DNA of 64,000 nucleotides from Cysteiniphilum marinum (GTDB lineage Bacteria > Pseudomonadota > Gammaproteobacteria > Francisellales > Francisellaceae), in assembly GCF_014857925.1 (NCBI RefSeq), contig NZ_JACYVZ010000005.1:62001-126000 (forward strand). The letters are read 5' to 3'. Position 1 is the stretch's first letter. The number at the start of each line of letters is the position of its first letter. The notes under the pieces were generated by a model that searched no databases, had not been told where the DNA came from, and worked only from the letters and a program-made list of their open reading frames with translations. Of this stretch, positions 37,553 to 48,966 are shown piece by piece. A program made the translations under genes and the position numbers.

Positions 37553-38089
37553 ATGGCAGACTTAACGCCGATTGCAAGACCTTATGCGCAAGCTGCTTAC
37601 GAGTATGCTAAAGCACATAATGCCGTTGCAAACTGGAATAATATGCTACTTAATCTGTCAGAATGTGTGACAGATAATCAGGTTGCATTGTTGCTTGATA
37701 ATCCTGCCTATTCTCAGTCAGATGTATCCGTATTGATATTTGATGTCTTAAAAGACGTGCTTGATGAGCATGGTAAAAACTTTGTCAAACTGGCTGCAGA
37801 GCATAATCGTTTGACAGTGATACCAACGATTTATAAGTTGTTTTTATTGCATAAAGCTGAAGATGAGAAAGCAAAAAAAGCCAAGATCACGACAGCATTT
37901 GAAACTTCTGATGCAGAAATTCAAAAATTAAAAACAAAACTTGAGCAAAAATATCAGTGCGCAATTGAAATTGACGTGGCAGTTGATGCGAGTTTAATTG
38001 GTGGAGCAACAATTGAGATTGGGGACCATGTTATCGATGGCTCAATCAAAGGCAAGCTTCAAAAATTACAGCACGAGCTACAAGCTTAA
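37553..38089 (+). CDS. atpH: ATP synthase F1 subunit delta
   Basis: The 178-residue protein opens with PIARPYAQAAYEYAK, the delta signature, and ends with DASLIGGATIEIGDHVIDGSIKGKLQKL. It joins the peripheral stalk to the top of F1. It lies 11 bp after atpF. Confidence 0.96.
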   Translation: MADLTPIARPYAQAAYEYAKAHNAVANWNNMLLNLSECVTDNQVALLLDNPAYSQSDVSVLIFDVLKDVLDEHGKNFVKLAAEHNRLTVIPTIYKLFLLHKAEDEKAKKAKITTAFETSDAEIQKLKTKLEQKYQCAIEIDVAVDASLIGGATIEIGDHVIDGSIKGKLQKLQHELQA

Positions 38090-38113
38090 ACAAGATTAAT
38101 AGGAATAAAGACT

Positions 38114-39655
38114 ATGCAGCTTACTCCAGCAGAAATTAGTGAATTAATAAAAGAGCGTATTGCCAAATTTGACAATGCGCCACAAACAAAAACAGAAGGT
38201 ACTATCGTTTCTGTTTCCGATGGTATTATCCGAATACATGGTCTAAATGAAGTTGCCGCAGGTGAGATGATTGAGTTGCCTGGTGGTGTTTATGGCCTAG
38301 CCCTTAACCTTGAGCAAGACTCAGTTGGTGCCGTGGTTTTAGGTGATTATGAGCATATTCAAGAAGGCCAAAAAGCGTATTGCACAGGACGTATTTTAGA
38401 AGTGCCAGTAGGTGAAGCCTTATTAGGTCGTGTTGTTGATGCGTTGGGTAATCCAATCGATGGCAAAGGTGACATCAAGACAGACGTCACTTCACCTGTT
38501 GAAAAAGTAGCTCCTGGCGTGATTTGGCGTCAATCAGTTGACCAACCAGTGCAAACAGGTATTAAAGCAATTGATGCGATGGTACCAATAGGGCGAGGTC
38601 AACGTGAGTTGATTATCGGTGACAGACAAACGGGTAAAACAGCAGTAGCAATCGATGCGATCATCAACCAAAAAGATACTGGTGTGAAGTGTATTTATGT
38701 TGCTGTTGGTCAAAAAGCGTCATCAGTAGCTGAAGTTGTTCGTAAATTAGAAGAACACGACGCTTTAGCGCATACGATCATTGTTGCAGCTAATGCAGCT
38801 GATTCAGCAGCACTTCAATACTTAGCACCTTACGCTGGCTGTGCGATGGGTGAGTATTTCCGTGATCGCGGTGAAGATGCTTTGATCATTTATGATGATT
38901 TAACAAAACAAGCATGGGCATATCGTCAGATTTCATTATTGTTGCGTCGTCCGCCAGGGCGTGAAGCGTATCCTGGGGATGTTTTCTATCTTCATTCAAG
39001 ATTGTTAGAGCGTGCAGCACGTGTTAATGCTGAGTACGTTGAAAAAGCAACAAACGGTGAAGTCAAAGGTAAAACAGGTTCATTAACTGCATTACCAATT
39101 ATTGAAACACAAGCAGGGGACATTTCAGCATTCGTTCCAACTAACGTGATTTCAATTACCGATGGTCAGATCTTCTTAGAGACAGATTTATTTAACGCAG
39201 GTATTCGTCCGGCGATTAACGCAGGTAACTCAGTATCGCGTGTGGGTGGATCAGCGCAAACTAAGATCATTAAAAAGCTAGGTGGTGGTGTACGTTTGGC
39301 TCTTGCACAATATCGTGAGCTTGAAGCGTTTTCACAATTTGCCTCAGATTTAGATGATGCAACACGCGCGCAATTAAAGCGTGGTGAGCGTGTAATGGAA
39401 TTGATGAAGCAAAAGCAATTCTCACCACTGAGCATCGCTAAAATGGCATTGTCGTTATATGCTGTTGATAAAGGCCATTTAGATGAGATTGAGCTAAGCA
39501 AAGTTGGATCATTTGAGTCCACATTGCATGCTTTTGCTGAAAGTCAGCATAAAGCATTGATGGATGAGATCAATAAAACATGCAACTATAACGATGAGAT
39601 TGCCGCTCAACTTGAAAAAGTGATCAAAGAGTGCAAAGAAACGCAATCTTGGTAA
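38114..39655 (+). CDS. atpA: ATP synthase F1 subunit alpha
   Basis: The 513-residue protein has the non-catalytic nucleotide site GDRQTGKT (residues 169-176). [27 protein letters not shown] and the arginine-finger region [10 protein letters not shown] are conserved. Length equals that of E. coli. It follows atpH by 24 bp. Confidence 0.98.
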   Translation: MQLTPAEISELIKERIAKFDNAPQTKTEGTIVSVSDGIIRIHGLNEVAAGEMIELPGGVYGLALNLEQDSVGAVVLGDYEHIQEGQKAYCTGRILEVPVGEALLGRVVDALGNPIDGKGDIKTDVTSPVEKVAPGVIWRQSVDQPVQTGIKAIDAMVPIGRGQRELIIGDRQTGKTAVAIDAIINQKDTGVKCIYVAVGQKASSVAEVVRKLEEHDALAHTIIVAANAADSAALQYLAPYAGCAMGEYFRDRGEDALIIYDDLTKQAWAYRQISLLLRRPPGREAYPGDVFYLHSRLLERAARVNAEYVEKATNGEVKGKTGSLTALPIIETQAGDISAFVPTNVISITDGQIFLETDLFNAGIRPAINAGNSVSRVGGSAQTKIIKKLGGGVRLALAQYRELEAFSQFASDLDDATRAQLKRGERVMELMKQKQFSPLSIAKMALSLYAVDKGHLDEIELSKVGSFESTLHAFAESQHKALMDEINKTCNYNDEIAAQLEKVIKECKETQSW

Positions 39656-39667
39656 TAGGAGGGTATC

Positions 39668-40546
39668 ATGTCTGGTAGTCGTGAAATACGTACTAAAATT
39701 AACAGCGTTAAGAATACCCAGAAAATTACGCGTGCGATGGAGTTGGTTGCAGCCAGTAAGATGCGCAAGGCGCGTGATCGTATGGAAGAAGCAAGACCTT
39801 ACGCTCATTATGCGCTTGATATTATTCATCACGTTGTGCGTGCAAGCATGGAGTATACACATCCATACTTCCAAGAACGTGAAGTTAAACGTGTTGGTAT
39901 GGTAATTATCTCAACAGATCGTGGTTTATGCGGTGGCTTGAATATTAATTTGTTTAAAGAGGTATTAAAGTCGATTAGGCATTACCAAGAGCAGAAAGTT
40001 GAAGTTGATTTATGCTTGATTGGTTCTAAAGCGGAAAGCTTTTTTAAGCGTTTACGTAAGGTCAATATCGTCTCTGTTGCCAACTTTCACGATGGTGACA
40101 CGATAAGCTCAATTACTGGTGCCGTATCGGTAATGGTTAAAGCATTTGATGAAAATAAGCTTGATAACTTAATGCTGTTTAGCAATAAGTTTGTCAACAC
40201 CATCAAACAGCAGCCGACTAAAGAGCAGTTATTACCGATCCTTAAACCGAAAGAAGGCGCTGTAAAAGAAGATAAATCGATTACAGGGCATTGGGATTAC
40301 TTGTATGAGCCAGGCGCTAAGCGCGTATTAGATGTGTTGTTAGTGCGTTATATTGAGTCACAAGTTTACTGTGGCGTGGTTGAGAATCTCGCGTGTGAAC
40401 AGGCAGCCAGAATGCTAGCGATGAAAAATGCAACTGATAACGCTGGTGATATTATTAATTCACTGAAGTTGCAATATAACAAAGCACGTCAAGCAATGAT
40501 TACGCAGGAGCTCGCGGAGATTGTCTCCGGTGCTGCGGCAGTTTAA
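39668..40546 (+). CDS. atpG: ATP synthase F1 subunit gamma
   Basis: The 292-residue protein forms the rotating shaft. The N-terminal helix has the signature [30 protein letters not shown], and the C-terminal has [48 protein letters not shown] is the conserved middle. GGAGGG precedes the ATG. Confidence 0.98.
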   Translation: MSGSREIRTKINSVKNTQKITRAMELVAASKMRKARDRMEEARPYAHYALDIIHHVVRASMEYTHPYFQEREVKRVGMVIISTDRGLCGGLNINLFKEVLKSIRHYQEQKVEVDLCLIGSKAESFFKRLRKVNIVSVANFHDGDTISSITGAVSVMVKAFDENKLDNLMLFSNKFVNTIKQQPTKEQLLPILKPKEGAVKEDKSITGHWDYLYEPGAKRVLDVLLVRYIESQVYCGVVENLACEQAARMLAMKNATDNAGDIINSLKLQYNKARQAMITQELAEIVSGAAAV

Positions 40547-40552
40547 ATTTAA

Positions 40553-41941
<1,389 letters not shown>

Positions 41942-41950
41942 GAGGTATCA

Positions 41951-42406
41951 GTGATGTCTGATAAACTACTTACAGTCAATGTGGTGAGTCAAGAAGGTTC
42001 AGTCTATGAGGCGCGTGCCAAAATGGTAAGCCTCAGAGGCACGGAAGGGGAGATGGGTATTGCCTTTGGTCATACACAGCTTTTATCAACCTTGCCACCT
42101 GGTGTCGTCCGCATTGAACGTGAAAATAATGAAAAAGATACGCTTTATATCTCTGGTGGCATCTTAGAAGTTCAGCCACATCAAGTGATTATTCTCTCTG
42201 ATGTGATGGAACGTGCTAAGGATCTTAATGAAGCTGCTGCTGAGAAGGCGCGTCAACAAGCCGAAGAAGCATTAAAGAAAGCGCGCGATAGCGACAAAGT
42301 AGAAGTCGAACAAGCGCGTCAGATTCTAGCTGAAGCGGAAGCGCGCTTAAAAGCGCTTAAAATTCTTAAAGGTGTTAACGCCTACTATAACGATTCAGAT
42401 AAGTAA
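41951..42406 (+). CDS. atpC: ATP synthase F1 subunit epsilon
   Basis: The 151-residue protein has the N-terminal beta-barrel (LTVNVVSQEGSVYEARAKMVSLRGTEGEMGIAFGHTQLLSTLPPG) and C-terminal helices that can inhibit ATPase activity. It is about 12 residues longer than E. coli AtpC at the C-terminus. It is the last gene of the operon. Confidence 0.96.
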   Translation: MMSDKLLTVNVVSQEGSVYEARAKMVSLRGTEGEMGIAFGHTQLLSTLPPGVVRIERENNEKDTLYISGGILEVQPHQVIILSDVMERAKDLNEAAAEKARQQAEEALKKARDSDKVEVEQARQILAEAEARLKALKILKGVNAYYNDSDK

Positions 42407-42484
42407 TTATCTCTATTTGTAGTCTACACTATCTCTACAATTCGGCTAAGACTAAATATTTAGCCAAAAACGGCTCATCGTACC

Positions 42485-42595
42485 CTGAGCATAAGTCGAA
42501 GGGTACACTTGGGAAAATCATACATCAATAAAGGCTTCGACTTACGCTCAGCCAGCGCTTATACAATCAAAGCGGACTGGAATATTATCATCGCC
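42485..42595. repeat. REP/MITE-like repeat, copy A
   Basis: Arms CTGAGCATAAGTCGAAG (42485-42501) and CTTCGACTTACGCTCAG (42535-42551) form an inverted repeat with one mismatch. The right arm continues in a shared 61-bp block (42535-42595) that recurs at 44193-44253 with 7 differences, all transitions. It lies between atpC and the MFS gene. Confidence 0.8.
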
Positions 42596-42606
42596 TACAA
42601 CTCTTA

Positions 42607-44010
42607 TCATCTACTTGAAAGTGATTTACGATGGGTATACCACATAACTGCCGCAAGCATTAGTTGAATAGCTGCTGTGATGATTGAGATCTTCACAACA
42701 ATATCAACGAAAAAAGCAAGCCAATGCAGATCAATACTGACTGTGCGAATAATATTATAAAGCACGGTAAATAGTACCAATGAAAAAGAATTAGAGATAA
42801 GCCCTGCTGAGAGTTTCAATGTATTAATATGTGCGCGCTTGTCACTATCATTGGTGGCAAATAATGCGGCATTAGATGAACCTTGAAATAAGCCAAGTGC
42901 AAATCCATAGCAAAATGCCATACCACAGAAATACGGATAGCTAAAATGCAAAATAAAGACAGGTGAGACTGCAAGCATAATCGCCATTAACATAAGGCTT
43001 AAAGTAACTGTCTTTTTAAGGTTCGGGGTAGTACTTATCCGCTTGGTGATCATATTGCCAATGACGGAGCCAATCATTAGATAAACGGACATTGTCGCAA
43101 TATAAATCATATTTAATGTGCTTAGATAGTACAGTATGACAGGCCAAGCAAAGAATACCCAATAAGTGGTTAAGCGACTGATAAAAATAATTAAAAACAC
43201 TGTTAAGAAAGGGCGATTGTTAAAAACGTTAAAGTTGATCAATGGTGTCTCAATTTTCTTATATAAATAGATATATAAAAGACAAGAAACAATAGCAATA
43301 CATGCGATGAGTATTTTAAGGGATATCGGTACCGCACGGAAAGTTGCTACTTCACTGAAAGCAAACAGTGCGGTTACGGTTATTCCAATGAGGATAAATC
43401 CTTTGTAATCAAAGGGATTATTCGATTTAATGCCAGCCTCTTTGGGAAAATAAATACAAACAATAGCAATAGCGAGCATTGATAGTGGGACGTTGATATA
43501 AAAGGCAAGGCGCCATGAATCTGCAGAGATGTAAGCAAATACACCACCTAAGACCTGACCCAAAATGGCTAAGAGCACGGAATAGCTTGAGAGTGAAATA
43601 GCAGCATGCTGGTTGTTGCTAGAATACTCAAGGTAGGCAAGGGATGCTACAGGTGCGGAAAAAGCAGCAAATAATCCCTGAAAGCCACGAAATATGAAAA
43701 ACTGAATATCAGTTTGTGCAATTCCGCAAAGAAAGGAGAAAAGGGCAAAGCCTGTGCCTGATAAGATCAGTGTGCGTTTAAAACCGATTTTTTGCGCAAG
43801 CCATGCGCTCATCAGCAAAAATACGCCAAGTACCAGAATATAAACACTGATACCAAACTTAAGATAGACTGGTTCAATATCAAATGACTTAGCAATTTTA
43901 GGTAGGATATTGTTGATGATCGTTGTATCAATTAAATCCATACCAATAAAAATAATAAATGCAGCGAGCAATAATTTGGTGGTAAGGCGACTATTGTTTT
44001 TGATGTGCAC
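42607..44010 (-). CDS. MFS drug-efflux transporter (DHA2/EmrB-QacA type)
   Basis: The 467-residue protein has about 14 helices. The N-terminus has MDLIDTTIINNILPKIAKSF, the first-helix motif of DHA2 pumps. LMSAWLAQKIGFKRTLILSG is motif A, and AFFYINVPLSMLAI (seen as LAFYINVPLSMLAI) is motif C-adjacent. It should export drugs by proton antiport; no substrate can be told. The start is GTG 44010. Repeat copies lie on both sides. Confidence 0.85.
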   Translation of the reverse strand: MHIKNNSRLTTKLLLAAFIIFIGMDLIDTTIINNILPKIAKSFDIEPVYLKFGISVYILVLGVFLLMSAWLAQKIGFKRTLILSGTGFALFSFLCGIAQTDIQFFIFRGFQGLFAAFSAPVASLAYLEYSSNNQHAAISLSSYSVLLAILGQVLGGVFAYISADSWRLAFYINVPLSMLAIAIVCIYFPKEAGIKSNNPFDYKGFILIGITVTALFAFSEVATFRAVPISLKILIACIAIVSCLLYIYLYKKIETPLINFNVFNNRPFLTVFLIIFISRLTTYWVFFAWPVILYYLSTLNMIYIATMSVYLMIGSVIGNMITKRISTTPNLKKTVTLSLMLMAIMLAVSPVFILHFSYPYFCGMAFCYGFALGLFQGSSNAALFATNDSDKRAHINTLKLSAGLISNSFSLVLFTVLYNIIRTVSIDLHWLAFFVDIVVKISIITAAIQLMLAAVMWYTHRKSLSSR

Positions 44011-44116
44011 GCTTAAACTCCGTTTTATGCTGTGCTTTTAATATAGTCGAAGATCACGGTTTTTGATGCTTTTTAGAGATAATTTAATTGGGATAATACT
44101 AAATTATTCATTGTGC

Positions 44117-44253
44117 CTAGAGCATAAATCGAAGCAATGCACTGAGTATCAGTCGAAGTGGGTAAGTATAGAAAATTCACACTTCATAGAGACTTCGACT
44201 TACGCTCAGCCGGCGCTTATACAATCAAAGCGGGTTGGAATGTTGTCGTTGCC
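44117..44253. repeat. REP/MITE-like repeat, copy B
   Basis: This second copy has two left-arm versions, GAGCATAAATCGAAG (44120-44134) and CTGAGTATCAGTCGAAG (44142-44158), facing CTTCGACTTACGCTCAG (44193-44209). The 61-bp right block ends at 44253, 12 bp before the end of the TehA-like gene. It is the only close match to copy A in the window. Confidence 0.8.
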
Positions 44254-44265
44254 ATTAATTGGATG

Positions 44266-45249
44266 CTAGTTAGTAGAAGAAACAGTTTGAGCAACAAATA
44301 GGTTCTCAATGACAAGGTGATAGAAGTATTTCCAAGCAACATAACCAATAACGAGTGCAGCAATAATGAGTTCAAATACTGCCAAGTAATAGATTTGGCT
44401 AACATATTGCGGTGCTAAATTTAAAATATGCTCTGCCCAGTAAGCGGTTTTAAATAAGGCAGTTGAGCCAATAGCCATTGGGAAAGTAAATGCCGCAAAC
44501 CCAGGGGAGAAGCTTAAGCTCATTAATTTAACAAAGCTTAAATAGATCATTGCAGTCATTAATATCGCGATGCCAAACAATAGCATGACAATAACAGGGG
44601 ATGGGTCTTGAGTAACCGTTAAATAGCCAGCTAATGATAAGCTGGCAGGGGCTGCAAAAATCGCAATGGTTGGTTTAGCTGCATCAGGAATCTCATGCGT
44701 AAACATCACGCGATATAGCATTAACGGCAATAAGATGGCATAGCTGATTAAGCCGAAATATAATAACGCACTTGCCAATGGTTGTAGCACACCACCAGGG
44801 AAAGCAACATCGGCAACGATAATGCCAACAGGAGGCACAAACCATGATGGTACCATGTGGTGTAGTTTAAATTCACGCATGCGATGATAAATAAATGCCG
44901 CTAAAAAGAGCAAATGAATAGTCACGGCAAAAACCCATACAAGTTCAGCAGCAAGATGACTTACGTAATTAATGCTGTTGGAGATAATCATTAAAGCCAT
45001 GGCAAAAGTAGGTACAACACTGCCAACAACAGGGTGGGCAAGGTCTTGACGCAATTTTTGTGGCCAAACAATAAACTTAGCAGCAACAAATAATAATAAA
45101 ATGCTAGCAATAATTGCTGAAGCGATTTGTAAGCTATGATTAGCTGGCAATGCATTTTCAGCACACCAACCTAAACCTGAAATACCAAGGGCTAAACCAG
45201 CCATTGGTGTTGGGATTTTTTCTAGAAAACCATGTAATCTCTGAGTCAT
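44266..45249 (-). CDS. TehA/SLAC1-type (TDT family) membrane transporter
   Basis: The 327-residue protein has about ten helices. IPTPMAGLALGISGLGWCAEN at the start and HMVPSWFVPPVGIIVADVAFPGG in the middle are hallmarks of the TehA/SLAC1/ExfB-like branch, which conducts anions or confers tellurite resistance. ATG 45249 is preferred over GTG 45258, since ACAGGTG precedes it at the right distance. A LysR gene lies 90 bp upstream on the same strand. Confidence 0.82.
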   Translation of the reverse strand: MTQRLHGFLEKIPTPMAGLALGISGLGWCAENALPANHSLQIASAIIASILLLFVAAKFIVWPQKLRQDLAHPVVGSVVPTFAMALMIISNSINYVSHLAAELVWVFAVTIHLLFLAAFIYHRMREFKLHHMVPSWFVPPVGIIVADVAFPGGVLQPLASALLYFGLISYAILLPLMLYRVMFTHEIPDAAKPTIAIFAAPASLSLAGYLTVTQDPSPVIVMLLFGIAILMTAMIYLSFVKLMSLSFSPGFAAFTFPMAIGSTALFKTAYWAEHILNLAPQYVSQIYYLAVFELIIAALVIGYVAWKYFYHLVIENLFVAQTVSSTN

Positions 45250-45339
45250 GATAAACACCTGTTAAATATTGTTATGGTGTTAGTTTATGTGGACTCTTAT
45301 ATAAATAAAATTTTTTAAAACTTATGTGTTGAATTGAAA

Positions 45340-46212
45340 TTATTTATTAGTAACCCAGTCAAGCCACTCTTCGGTAAGCTCTGAGATGTGCGCGCGTTTA
45401 TTTTGCACAATAAGCAGGTCTCTTTCAAGTTTCATTTCAGGGCATTCAAGGATGTGAATGTTTGATTGATTGTGTAAAGCAGATAGTGAAATACAACCAA
45501 TGGCGTTGCTATTTAATACCGCAAGAATAATGGCTTCACTACTGCCAAGCTCCAAGAATAAATTCAATTGATAATCAAATAATGGCAACATGTTTTGCTC
45601 AATAATTGTGCGGCTGCCTGAGCCTTTTTCTCTGAGAATAAATGGGTGATTTTTAAGTGTTTTAATATCAACCGTTTTTTCTTTGGCTAAAGGATGATCT
45701 TTATGCACAAAGAGTTTTAATTCATCTTTAGCAAAGGCAAAACAATTGGTCTGATTGCTTAAACTGGTACTTTCAATGAATCCTAAATCTGCTTGATGTG
45801 AAATCACTGATTCAATAACCTGTTCACTATTACTTATGCTAAGAGATAATTCTACCTCAGGGTGCTGTTGTTTAAAGGAAGAGATAAGTGTCGGTAAGAT
45901 ATAATTACCAATCGTGTTACTTGCGGCAATATGCAAGCTGCCAATCAGTGCTTGCGTGTGCTTGAAAAAATGCTCAATCTTATCAGTAGCTTCTAAAAGT
46001 GCCATTGCTTTGGGGTAAAGCTGTTGCCCATGATGATTGAGTATGATTTTGCGATCAATGCGATCAAAAAGCTTAACACCAAGCTGTGTCTCAAGTGATG
46101 ATAGCGCCGTGCTTAATGCTGGTTGCGTGAGACTTAAGCTCTCCGATGCTTTGGTAATGCTGCCATGTTTAGCAATGGCTGCAAAGATGAGTAGTTGTTT
46201 GTGTGAAAGCAT
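45340..46212 (-). CDS. LysR-family transcriptional regulator
   Basis: The 290-residue protein has an N-terminal winged HTH (LIFAAIAKHGSITKASESLSLTQPALSTALSSLETQLGVKLFDR, residues about 7-52) and a periplasmic-binding-like effector domain from about residue 90 (LHIAASNTIGNYILP). The effector-domain start resembles CysB/CbbR-like members. It begins 13 bp after the glpX stop. Target and ligand are unknown; glpX and the TehA-like gene are neighbours on the same strand. Confidence 0.92.
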   Translation of the reverse strand: MLSHKQLLIFAAIAKHGSITKASESLSLTQPALSTALSSLETQLGVKLFDRIDRKIILNHHGQQLYPKAMALLEATDKIEHFFKHTQALIGSLHIAASNTIGNYILPTLISSFKQQHPEVELSLSISNSEQVIESVISHQADLGFIESTSLSNQTNCFAFAKDELKLFVHKDHPLAKEKTVDIKTLKNHPFILREKGSGSRTIIEQNMLPLFDYQLNLFLELGSSEAIILAVLNSNAIGCISLSALHNQSNIHILECPEMKLERDLLIVQNKRAHISELTEEWLDWVTNK

Positions 46213-46225
46213 GTTTTACCTAAAG

Positions 46226-47191
46226 TTATAAATGCTCAAAACCTTTCTTGAAGTTGAAGTTATGCTCAGCTTCAATATGTCTAATTGTACCTGATAGTGA
46301 GCGCATAACAAGGCTATGCGTTTGTGCAAATTGGCCTTTGCGTTTGACACCTTTGAGCATCTGTCCATCGGTAACACCTGTTGCAGCAAACAATACATTG
46401 CCAGAGGCTAGATCATTCAGATGATAGATTTTATTTAAATCATTAATGCCCCATTTCTTGGCGCGTGCTTTTTCATCATCATTTCTAAAGATCAGGCGAC
46501 CTTGCATTTGTCCACCTAAACAACGAAGGGCTGCCGCGGCAAGAACACCTTCGGGTGCCCCTCCTGTGCCCATGTACATATCAATGCCGGTATCTTCTTG
46601 TGCTGTCGCAATGACTGCAGAAACATCACCATCTCCAATAAGCGCAATGCGTGCGCCTGCTTCTCTGACTTGACGGATAATCTCTTCATGACGTGGGCGA
46701 TCTAATATACAGACAACTAGCGCTTCAATAGGGACTTTTTTAAATTGCGCCAAGTTTTTCAAATTCTCAGCAGGTGTTGCATTGATATCGATAATATCTG
46801 CCGGCATACCATGCCCACCTACTGCAATCTTTTCCATATAAACATCAGGGGCGTTTAGAAAACCACCATCTTCTGCCATTGCAATCACTGCTAAGGCATT
46901 AGGCCCACCTTTGGCAGTAATGGTTGTACCCTCTAGTGGATCAAGTGCGATGTCAACCTTAGGTCCGCCTTTGCCGACTTTCTCACCAATATAAAGCATT
47001 GGCGCCTCATCTCGTTCACCTTCACCAATGACAACAGTGCCATCGATATCCAGACCATTTAAAGCGCGACGCATAGCATCAACAGCAACTTGATCAGCAG
47101 CCTTCTCATCTCCTCGACCCATTTGACGCCAAGCAGATAAAGCAGCCGCCTCGGTAACACGAACTGTTTCTAATGCTAAATTACGATCCAT
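46226..47191 (-). CDS. glpX: Class II fructose-1,6-bisphosphatase
   Basis: GlpX dephosphorylates fructose 1,6-bisphosphate in gluconeogenesis. The 321-residue protein has ALETVRVTEAAALSAW at the start. GTVVIGEGERDEAPMLYIGE and DIALDPLEGTTITAKG provide the metal-binding acids, and YMGTGGAPEGVLAAAAL the Li+-sensitive phosphatase region. The normal length is complete. No type I enzyme is seen here. Confidence 0.96.
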   Translation of the reverse strand: MDRNLALETVRVTEAAALSAWRQMGRGDEKAADQVAVDAMRRALNGLDIDGTVVIGEGERDEAPMLYIGEKVGKGGPKVDIALDPLEGTTITAKGGPNALAVIAMAEDGGFLNAPDVYMEKIAVGGHGMPADIIDINATPAENLKNLAQFKKVPIEALVVCILDRPRHEEIIRQVREAGARIALIGDGDVSAVIATAQEDTGIDMYMGTGGAPEGVLAAAALRCLGGQMQGRLIFRNDDEKARAKKWGINDLNKIYHLNDLASGNVLFAATGVTDGQMLKGVKRKGQFAQTHSLVMRSLSGTIRHIEAEHNFNFKKGFEHL

Positions 47192-47471
47192 TATTCTATC
47201 CCTTAGTTTGTATATGCACTGCCAAAATGATTACAAAGAATCCAGTGCGTGTTGAAAATCGCCAGTATTGTAACAATTGTGTGGTTAAAAGGGTATGGGT
47301 TTTTATCGCTCACGAACCATTTTACAATATTTTCACCATCAAACCTGCTGTGTTAATGACTTACGAGCGATATATAATTAATTATCTTTGGGTATACCTC
47401 CCCCATGCGCAGAAGTGCTTAGAGTGGATATTATACATAATGTGTTCGGGAATATTTTTTAAGGGTATATT
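47192..47471. other. glpX-luxR divergent region
   Basis: These 280 bp hold the outward promoters of glpX and luxR. On the luxR side CATAAT (47436-47441) is a plausible -10, about 30 bp before the start. GGTATACC at 47391-47398 is a small palindrome, but no copy of the TACCG-N8-CGGTA operator was found. Confidence 0.4.
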
Positions 47472-48212
47472 ATGGATATTAAAAGTTTGCTTTCACCAGA
47501 GCTAACAAATATAGCAAAAAACCATCATACAATGGGCATGGCATTGATACATGTCACTAAAACAAAAACAACCTTTCATTGCATTAAAGAGTTAAATATA
47601 AAACTAGCCGCTCAAACAGAATACAAAGAGTTAACCTCACTGTTTTTAAATTATGATCAAGTCACCAATCTGCCAGATCAGTTCTTTTATTCAGACTGTC
47701 ACTTTGCACGAGAAAATTCGATTGAAAATAATTTAGATATGCTTTTTATCATAACTCACATGGATGTTGATAATATTGTTATTCTATGTGTTGGGGTTGA
47801 TAGTAAATGGTTTGGATATCATTTATTAAATAATAAGGTTTACCTGCAAAGTACTATCGTCAACTCTATTGGCGACATAAATAAAAATAATATTAAGCCC
47901 AAATTGAGTCTATTTCATAGTCAGTTTAACAAACTAGAAAGTGGCACATTATTTTACGCAGACAAAGTACAGCAAAGAGATACAAAGGAGTCAGCTGAGA
48001 TAGTTCCTTTAACTTCTTTGGAAAGAAAGTGCTTTCAGATGATTTATGACAATATCATACGTTCTAGTGATATTGCTCAGCAGCTTGAAATTTCAAAAAG
48101 AACGGTTGATGATTATATTGAGCGTCTTAAAGTGAAGTTTTCATGCAATAACAAGTATGAACTATATTATAAGATTAAGACCTTTAATCGGAGATACCTT
48201 CTGTCTGCATAA
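47472..48212 (+). CDS. LuxR-type transcriptional regulator, candidate T6SS activator
   Basis: The 246-residue protein has a C-terminal LuxR HTH (about residues 178-235: LTSLERKCFQMIYDNIIRSSDIAQQLEISKRTVDDYIERLKVKFSCNN, with the usual TVDDYIERL recognition helix). The N-terminal 170 residues have no receiver Asp and do not show a clear autoinducer-domain motif, so the signal is unknown. It converges on iglJ (29-bp 3' overlap). It is the only regulator in the T6SS locus, and TACCG-N8-CGGTA palindromes lie upstream of the T6SS units. Its binding there is inferred. Confidence 0.85.
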   Translation: MDIKSLLSPELTNIAKNHHTMGMALIHVTKTKTTFHCIKELNIKLAAQTEYKELTSLFLNYDQVTNLPDQFFYSDCHFARENSIENNLDMLFIITHMDVDNIVILCVGVDSKWFGYHLLNNKVYLQSTIVNSIGDINKNNIKPKLSLFHSQFNKLESGTLFYADKVQQRDTKESAEIVPLTSLERKCFQMIYDNIIRSSDIAQQLEISKRTVDDYIERLKVKFSCNNKYELYYKIKTFNRRYLLSA

Positions 48213-48966
48213 TTGAGTATTTAGATTCTATTAAACTATCTTGACCTAACTTTTTGTTTCTTAAGTAGGTGATTTCTTGTGGATGAGAGATCTCAAGCTT
48301 AAGCTGATATGACTTTAATATTTGTTTTAATTTATTGTGAAGCCTTTGATATTGTTGCTGTGCTTTTGCTATAGAAGATCCTGTATTGATTGAAATCGCA
48401 ATATATACCACAGGTATAACATGAAAGTTCTTGGCGTTTGCTGTTATTCTACCAAGTAAATGATTTGGTGTTGTTGACTGAGGCTGAATACCATAACTTA
48501 CGTTTACTTTAGATGGAAAGTCTATAACACGTTTGACATGTGTTTCGATAAGTATTTTTGAAGGTGATTGTGATAGCCTATTTAAGAAAAGCTGTTCAAT
48601 TGTTGTATTAACTGAAGGATTCAAGCAGGGGAATACACCAAGAAAATGAGCACGAAGAAAATCATCAATCAATTGATCGATACGTTGTGTTTGGGTGGGT
48701 GCTAGATGGGTGAGTTGGGTACAAGAGTCATATAAACGTCTATCAATTGTTGCTAAGTTCGCATAAATATAGACTTTATCGTTTATCCATTCTATTTTGG
48801 TAAAGCCCGGATGAATAGATAAAGTACGTGACTCGCGACGAAAGACAATAGTTTCTTTTTTGATACCAATTAAATAAAGTGCAGCGATTAGTAGCTCAGG
48901 AGACATCGAGGGTATTAATTGTTGGATTCTAGCAATTTTTTGCATTTGCGACTTGTTTTTAATCAT
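48184..48966 (-). CDS. iglJ: T6SS baseplate protein IglJ (TssG-like)
   Basis: The 260-residue protein fits Francisella IglJ in length and place (next to an IglH-like gene). IglJ has been assigned as TssG, part of the baseplate wedge. FRRESRTLSIHPGFTKIEWI at about residues 41-60 and HLAPTQTQRIDQLIDDFLRAHFLGVFPCLN are recognisable TssG-like stretches. It overlaps iglH by 4 bp and the luxR gene tail-to-tail by 29 bp. Identity rests mostly on context and length. Confidence 0.7.
   Translation of the reverse strand: MIKNKSQMQKIARIQQLIPSMSPELLIAALYLIGIKKETIVFRRESRTLSIHPGFTKIEWINDKVYIYANLATIDRRLYDSCTQLTHLAPTQTQRIDQLIDDFLRAHFLGVFPCLNPSVNTTIEQLFLNRLSQSPSKILIETHVKRVIDFPSKVNVSYGIQPQSTTPNHLLGRITANAKNFHVIPVVYIAISINTGSSIAKAQQQYQRLHNKLKQILKSYQLKLEISHPQEITYLRNKKLGQDSLIESKYSIMQTEGISD

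Noticed and set aside
39509-39874. Minus-strand ORF over atpA-atpG
   Set aside because: It overlaps two strongly conserved genes and has no ribosome-binding site or family likeness.
47391-47398. GGTATACC as a luxR autoregulatory operator
   Set aside because: It does not match the TACCG-N8-CGGTA dyad in sequence or in distance to a -10.
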